Positions 60,147 through 64,000 of a DNA stretch of 64,000 bases are shown in pieces. The position numbers were made by a program, and so were the translations under genes. The DNA comes from Tetrahymena elliotti 4EA (Eukaryota > Ciliophora > Oligohymenophorea > Hymenostomatida > Tetrahymenidae). The DNA lies in contig JH720371.1 in NCBI GenBank assembly GCA_000231825.2, positions 31,451 through 95,450 on the forward strand, given 5' to 3'. Positions within the stretch are counted from its first letter, which is position 1; the number at the start of each line of letters is the position of its first letter. Below the pieces are notes generated by a model. It searched no databases. It was not told the DNA's origin and saw only the letters and a list, made by a program, of their open reading frames with translations.

Positions 60147-62269
60147 TCATATGTGTAAATCCCAATATAAATATTTAATTAAAGAAAGATCTCCTAAAGC
60201 TTCTTTTAACGTTTAGCAAATTTTATCTTTAAAGATAGAAATCTTTACTATTTCTGAATTTTTTTAGTTGAGAAAAATATTTAATAGTTTGCCATAAATA
60301 ATAAGTTAATAATATTCATCATTATTCGATGACTAAGAATAAGAAATTTCAGAACTTAACAAATAAGATGAATTATCAGCTTCATCTGATAGTTCATCTT
60401 TATTGTTTTAAGGTAGTTCAGGTAAAATAAAATCTTATTCTTAAATTCTATTGTTTGAAAAGTTATAATTGAAGATTGATATTAATTTTTCAAGAGAAAT
60501 ATCATTTGACTCTATTTGTTTTTCATATTTTTTATATAACCTAGAAATTGTAAATGAATCTAAATAGTGACTTATTCTACTTTCCACATCGAAAGCTTCT
60601 AAAATAATATCTTTGAAATATCTACCCAAGAAATCATCTCTTTAATCTCCAGCAAATCCCTGAGTTAGGTAAGGGAAACTCATTAAATCACGATATATTT
60701 GCTTAAATTCTTTTTAATCATGTTCCACAAAAAAACAAAAATCAAATAAGAAATAAAATTAACTCAAAAAAATACACTATTTTGCATTTTCAATAAGAGT
60801 CTTTATTTAACCAAGCTTTGTAAATTTATTTGAAACTAGTTTAAGCCTTTATAGATTATTTAAGTTTTTAATTTGGTCCAAAAACTTTAATGGTATTATA
60901 TTTTCTTCATCAAGACTTGAATCGCTTTAAACAAAGCTTTAATCAGTCATTTCAAAAAAAGTTAAATCTAATTTTTTCAAAGATTTTTTATTATTTTTCA
61001 AGATTTCTACAAATAAATCATCTATTTCTTAATATTAATATGAAGTGTATAAATCTTATTCATATATAAGCATTTCTAGATTTTTGAATAAATTCAAAGG
61101 TGCATATTTAGCCTTTGAAGCATCTTCATACACTCCAATCATATTCATTCTCAACACCTTCAAAGTTTCACATATTGGTTTATCTTTAAAAACTGATTCT
61201 AAATTAACTTCATCTAAATTTTAATAGACACCATTGAAATCTAGAGAAAGAGATTCTAAAATATTTAAAGAACTTATAGCCAACCATAGTTTGGATAAAA
61301 AATGTTCATCTTCTCTTTCACCAGAGTTGAAAGACACAATCAAATGCTACAAATTTTAAAGAAGAGTTATATTACTTGCTAAATCAAGCTGATTTTTTTA
61401 TGATATGTGACATTAATAAAGCATTATACCAAATTTATTTAAAGTAGATATTTATGATAGATTTTCTACTAATAAATTGTGAAAGAACTAATCTGAAAAT
61501 ATTGTACTAGAATTAAACCTTAAATTTATTTCGCATAAATTGTTCAAATTGTTTAAATCTAAAACAATGCTTTTAGGGATTTATTCTTACTCTGAATTGT
61601 CTCCACTGTCCCAAACTAACGATTTGAGAGATCTAAAGTTATTAATGTTCAACTAATTTTATAATTTAAAGCTTACTAAATATAAGCTTTCAATATTCTA
61701 TTAAATCTAGTTAAATGAATTCCAATGAAATTGATTTGGTGAAACACAAACTAACTTTTTTATTTGTTCTTTGTCTTATGCTTCAAAAGAAGTTTGCAGT
61801 TTTAATATTGTTTTTAATAGTTTTTATTTTGAAATCATTTACTGATTTGTTTGATTTGCTAATTTGTATGTATGATTAATTAATCCTTTTCTTTAAAATT
61901 ATTGATGAAAAATCAACTGTTCATCCAAATAAATATTTTGGTTTTTTAATAAAAGTTTTACTCAAAAACCTTTATACATACATACGTTTTGGTAATGATC
62001 CTTTATTTATTTATGAAATTGCTTCTTCAATTTTTTGAAGAATTCAATCAACAATTAATATAAAAAGTTTTTTTATTTTCTTTTTTCATCATCAAATTCA
62101 TTAACTATTTTTTCAAATTGATAAATAAATCCCAATTCAGTCAATAATTGAAAATTTTATTTTAGGGAGTTTGGAAAATTTTCACCATTTCATTTTGGGA
62201 TTTTGGCAGATTAAAGGATGGATTTATTTTCTTTTACAATTCATTCAATTTCAATTTGAAATTAGACAT
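60147..62269 (-). CDS. Leucine-rich-repeat-like intracellular protein with a probable 5' frame break
   Basis: The main exon 61916-60147 (590 codons, TGA 60147-60149) is fully open. It carries irregular leucine-rich units such as LNNLCEINLRFNSS, ITLLQNLQHLIVSF, LNILESLSLDFNGV and NLNNLQRLKLVSNKF, followed by a helical C-terminus with an acidic Ser-rich stretch. A 69-base intron 61917-61985 (GTATGT...ACAG) joins it in frame to a preceding exon reading LLTELGFIYQFEKIVNEFDDE (about 61986-62155). The likely start, ATG 62269 (MSNFKLKLNELQKKI), is in a different frame from that exon. One base is out of register somewhere around 62120-62165, with no intron visible. This is either a frameshift or a sequence error. 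No signal peptide. Repeats of this irregular type serve protein binding; the exact role is unknown. Confidence 0.65.
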
Positions 62270-62585
62270 CATTAAAAAGTATTTTTTTTTACTCTTTAGT
62301 TTTTTTATTTTGAATTTTTTAGGAAAATTAATATTATTTTCCTTGAAATATCTTGTTAAAATTTCTAAAATATGTTTGATTGGATACTTATTAATATATC
62401 AAAATACTTAAAAAATAAAATTTTAAGTAATTTAAATCTTATTTTAAATTTCTAAATATCTCAAATGAAATCAAATCGGCATAACAAATTATATATTTAT
62501 AGAATTTATACCAACAATCTCAAATATAATTTTTATTTTACCTTAGAAATTATTTTTATTTTACTATAGAAATTATTTTTATTAT
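62270..62585. other. Intergenic spacer
   Basis: 316 AT-rich bases between two minus-strand genes. It includes a short tandem near-duplicate (attatttttattttac-like, 62525-62580) and no coding frame. Confidence 0.6.
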
Positions 62586-63302
62586 TCAAAGGAGTAAATA
62601 TGTTCCTAAAAAAGCTAAAGCTGTAACTGTAGAAATTATCACACTACTAGTGTTAGCACTGACAGGAGGAGCAATACATGATGTTTTATCAGCACTTGCC
62701 TTTACCTTACCTGAATCAGAGCCATTTGCATTACATACTGCACAATCTGCATCAGTCCAGTCAGTTTTTCTATCACATTTACCACCTGTAGGATTTGCGC
62801 AACCTGTACCATAGGAATTAACATATTTTTTACCTTTACCACATGAAAGACAAAAATTTTCTGTAGCACTGGAAGGAGGTAAAGGACCAGCTAAACAAGA
62901 TTCAACTTGACACTTATCCATTGAATCATTAGTCTTCCAAGAAAAGGCATTTGTAAGAGATCCGCAATCCTAACAGCTTCCGTTTTTGAAGCAGTCTACT
63001 TCATCACCTACAATACTTGGATTTTATACACATTTTGTTTAATCACTAGAAACATAGAATGCACCTTGTATTTAAGGACATGAATTACATAGTGTATCAT
63101 AAATACCTGTAAGTGGATAGGTTACTAAAGAGCAATCAACAATACTAAAAGTCATAGAATCTGCTTACTCCCAAGTACTTCCGCCAGATGGACCACATGT
63201 TTTAGAGTCAGTTTTAGAACTGCAGTAAGAGCTTCTTCCTTTAGCAGCTAAACTCAAGGCTAAAATTAAAGAGAAAAAGAGTAACTTTTTTGACATATTC
63301 AT
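62586..63302 (-). CDS. Small cysteine-rich GPI-anchored surface protein, immobilization-antigen-like
   Basis: Intronless frame of 238 residues, ATG 63302 to TGA 62586-62588. A second Met two codons on (63296) could also start it. Residues 1-20 (MNMSKKLLFFSLILALSLAA) are a signal peptide. The mature part has about 20 cysteines in CxxC-type units (CNSCP, CQDCGS, CLSCGKG, DCAVCNANG) spaced like the periodic cysteine repeats of ciliate surface immobilization antigens. The C-terminus SANTSSVIISTVTALAFLGTYLLL (written here only as its two ends: Ser/Asn-rich site, then a hydrophobic tail) is a typical GPI-attachment signal. Full immobilization antigens are longer, so this is a short relative. It has more GC and fewer TAA/TAG Gln codons than its neighbours. 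Expected location is the cell or ciliary surface. Confidence 0.85.
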
Positions 63303-64000
63303 TTATTTTATTTTTTATTTTTTTAATATTTTACTTTTAATATAATTAAAATATTATCAGTTTCTTTTTTGGTTAAAAAATTTAAATTAAAATTTTTTCT
63401 TCTCAAATCATCCATTACTTTTGAATGAATTATAGATACTTAATTATCTTTCTAAAGAATATATATATACCAATTAATTAAGTTTTCTTCTAATTTACCA
63501 AATTCGACTTAACATATAAAATTGAATTCAAAATCAGTAGTATTATTATGGTTTTAAAAATTTTCTTGTAAAATTTTTTAAAATAATTTCTTTGTAGGTC
63601 AATAACTAGAGGTGTTGGTGAAAAAAGAATAAGTGTTTATCTGTTATTAAAAATTAAAATTATTTTATAAAAACTGAAATATATATTGAAAGATTATAAT
63701 CATAAAATTGAATCGCAATTTATCTTTTGGTTTTATTAAAACATTTTCTAAAATGAAAATTTATTACTAAATTAAAAAATGTTTAGTATGAACAAAAAAT
63801 AAGAACTCTTACAGTACTAAAAAAATTCTAGATCTTTAAAAACATTTTATTTTCTAATTGTTAGAACAGATACTAATATTTATAGAAAGACAAATAGATT
63901 TATTTGATATCACAGATGATTTTTAATCAAAAATTTTAAATAAAAGGAATTAATTATTCATACAAACAAAGAGGTAACTTAAATAAATAAATAATTTCAA
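63303..64000. other. Upstream region of the surface-protein gene, to window edge
   Basis: AT-rich sequence with no supported coding frame. It holds the promoter of the gene starting at 63302, but no motif was recognised. Confidence 0.55.

Noticed and set aside
1..64000. Telomere repeats, chromosome breakage sites or transposon genes
   Set aside because: No run of the GGGGTT telomere repeat, no recognisable breakage motif, and no transposase, integrase or reverse transcriptase was seen.

Overview
The window looks like nuclear DNA of a Tetrahymena-type oligohymenophorean ciliate. It is extremely AT-rich, it has many short AT-rich GT...AG introns, and its long reading frames only make sense when TAA and TAG are read as glutamine and TGA is the sole stop. 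Under the standard code every gene here falls into fragments. All coordinates and translations below use the ciliate code and were worked out by eye. No organelle, phage, transposon, rRNA, tRNA or telomere signal was recognised.

Left third (1-20,400): single genes of mixed type. These are a leucine-rich-repeat (LRR) protein running off the left edge (minus, 90-bp coding repeats); a B-box-like zinc/coiled-coil protein (plus, 2177-4066); a small secreted protein (minus, 4491-5488); a codon-optimised secreted permuted papain-like hydrolase (plus, 8676-11077); a Gln-rich coiled-coil protein with C-terminal ankyrin repeats (plus, 12497-14743); a Bax-inhibitor/LFG membrane protein (plus, 15907-16899); a WD40-like protein (minus, 17422-18585); and an array of single-LRR exons (plus, ~19384-20408).

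Middle (21,380-31,229): five minus-strand paralogs of a family I cannot name (about 473-488 aa, with a basic segment, a conserved FFLAGD core and a PAS-like segment). One is divergent. The other four are two copies of a two-gene block (A-B, then C-D). One copy is frameshifted, one contains a 579-base assembly gap, and one is a mosaic of its relatives.

Right half (31,774-58,578): five tandem minus-strand copies of a ~1,450-1,530-residue membrane protein. Each has an N-terminal signal anchor, a Cache-like extracellular region with a YDPRCRFFY motif, a second membrane span, TPR-like repeats and a large cytoplasmic part with a degenerate VWA-like segment. All five share one phase-2 intron at the same codon. 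Two have lost the shared C-terminus through separate single-base deletions.

Right edge: a leucine-rich intracellular protein (60147-62269) and a small cysteine-rich GPI-type surface protein resembling immobilization antigens (62586-63302).

The most interesting feature is the pair of adjacent lineage-specific tandem arrays, a probable environmental-sensor array next to an array of probable soluble, possibly nuclear proteins. Both show recent duplication, gene conversion and C-terminal decay. Any functional link between them is inference.
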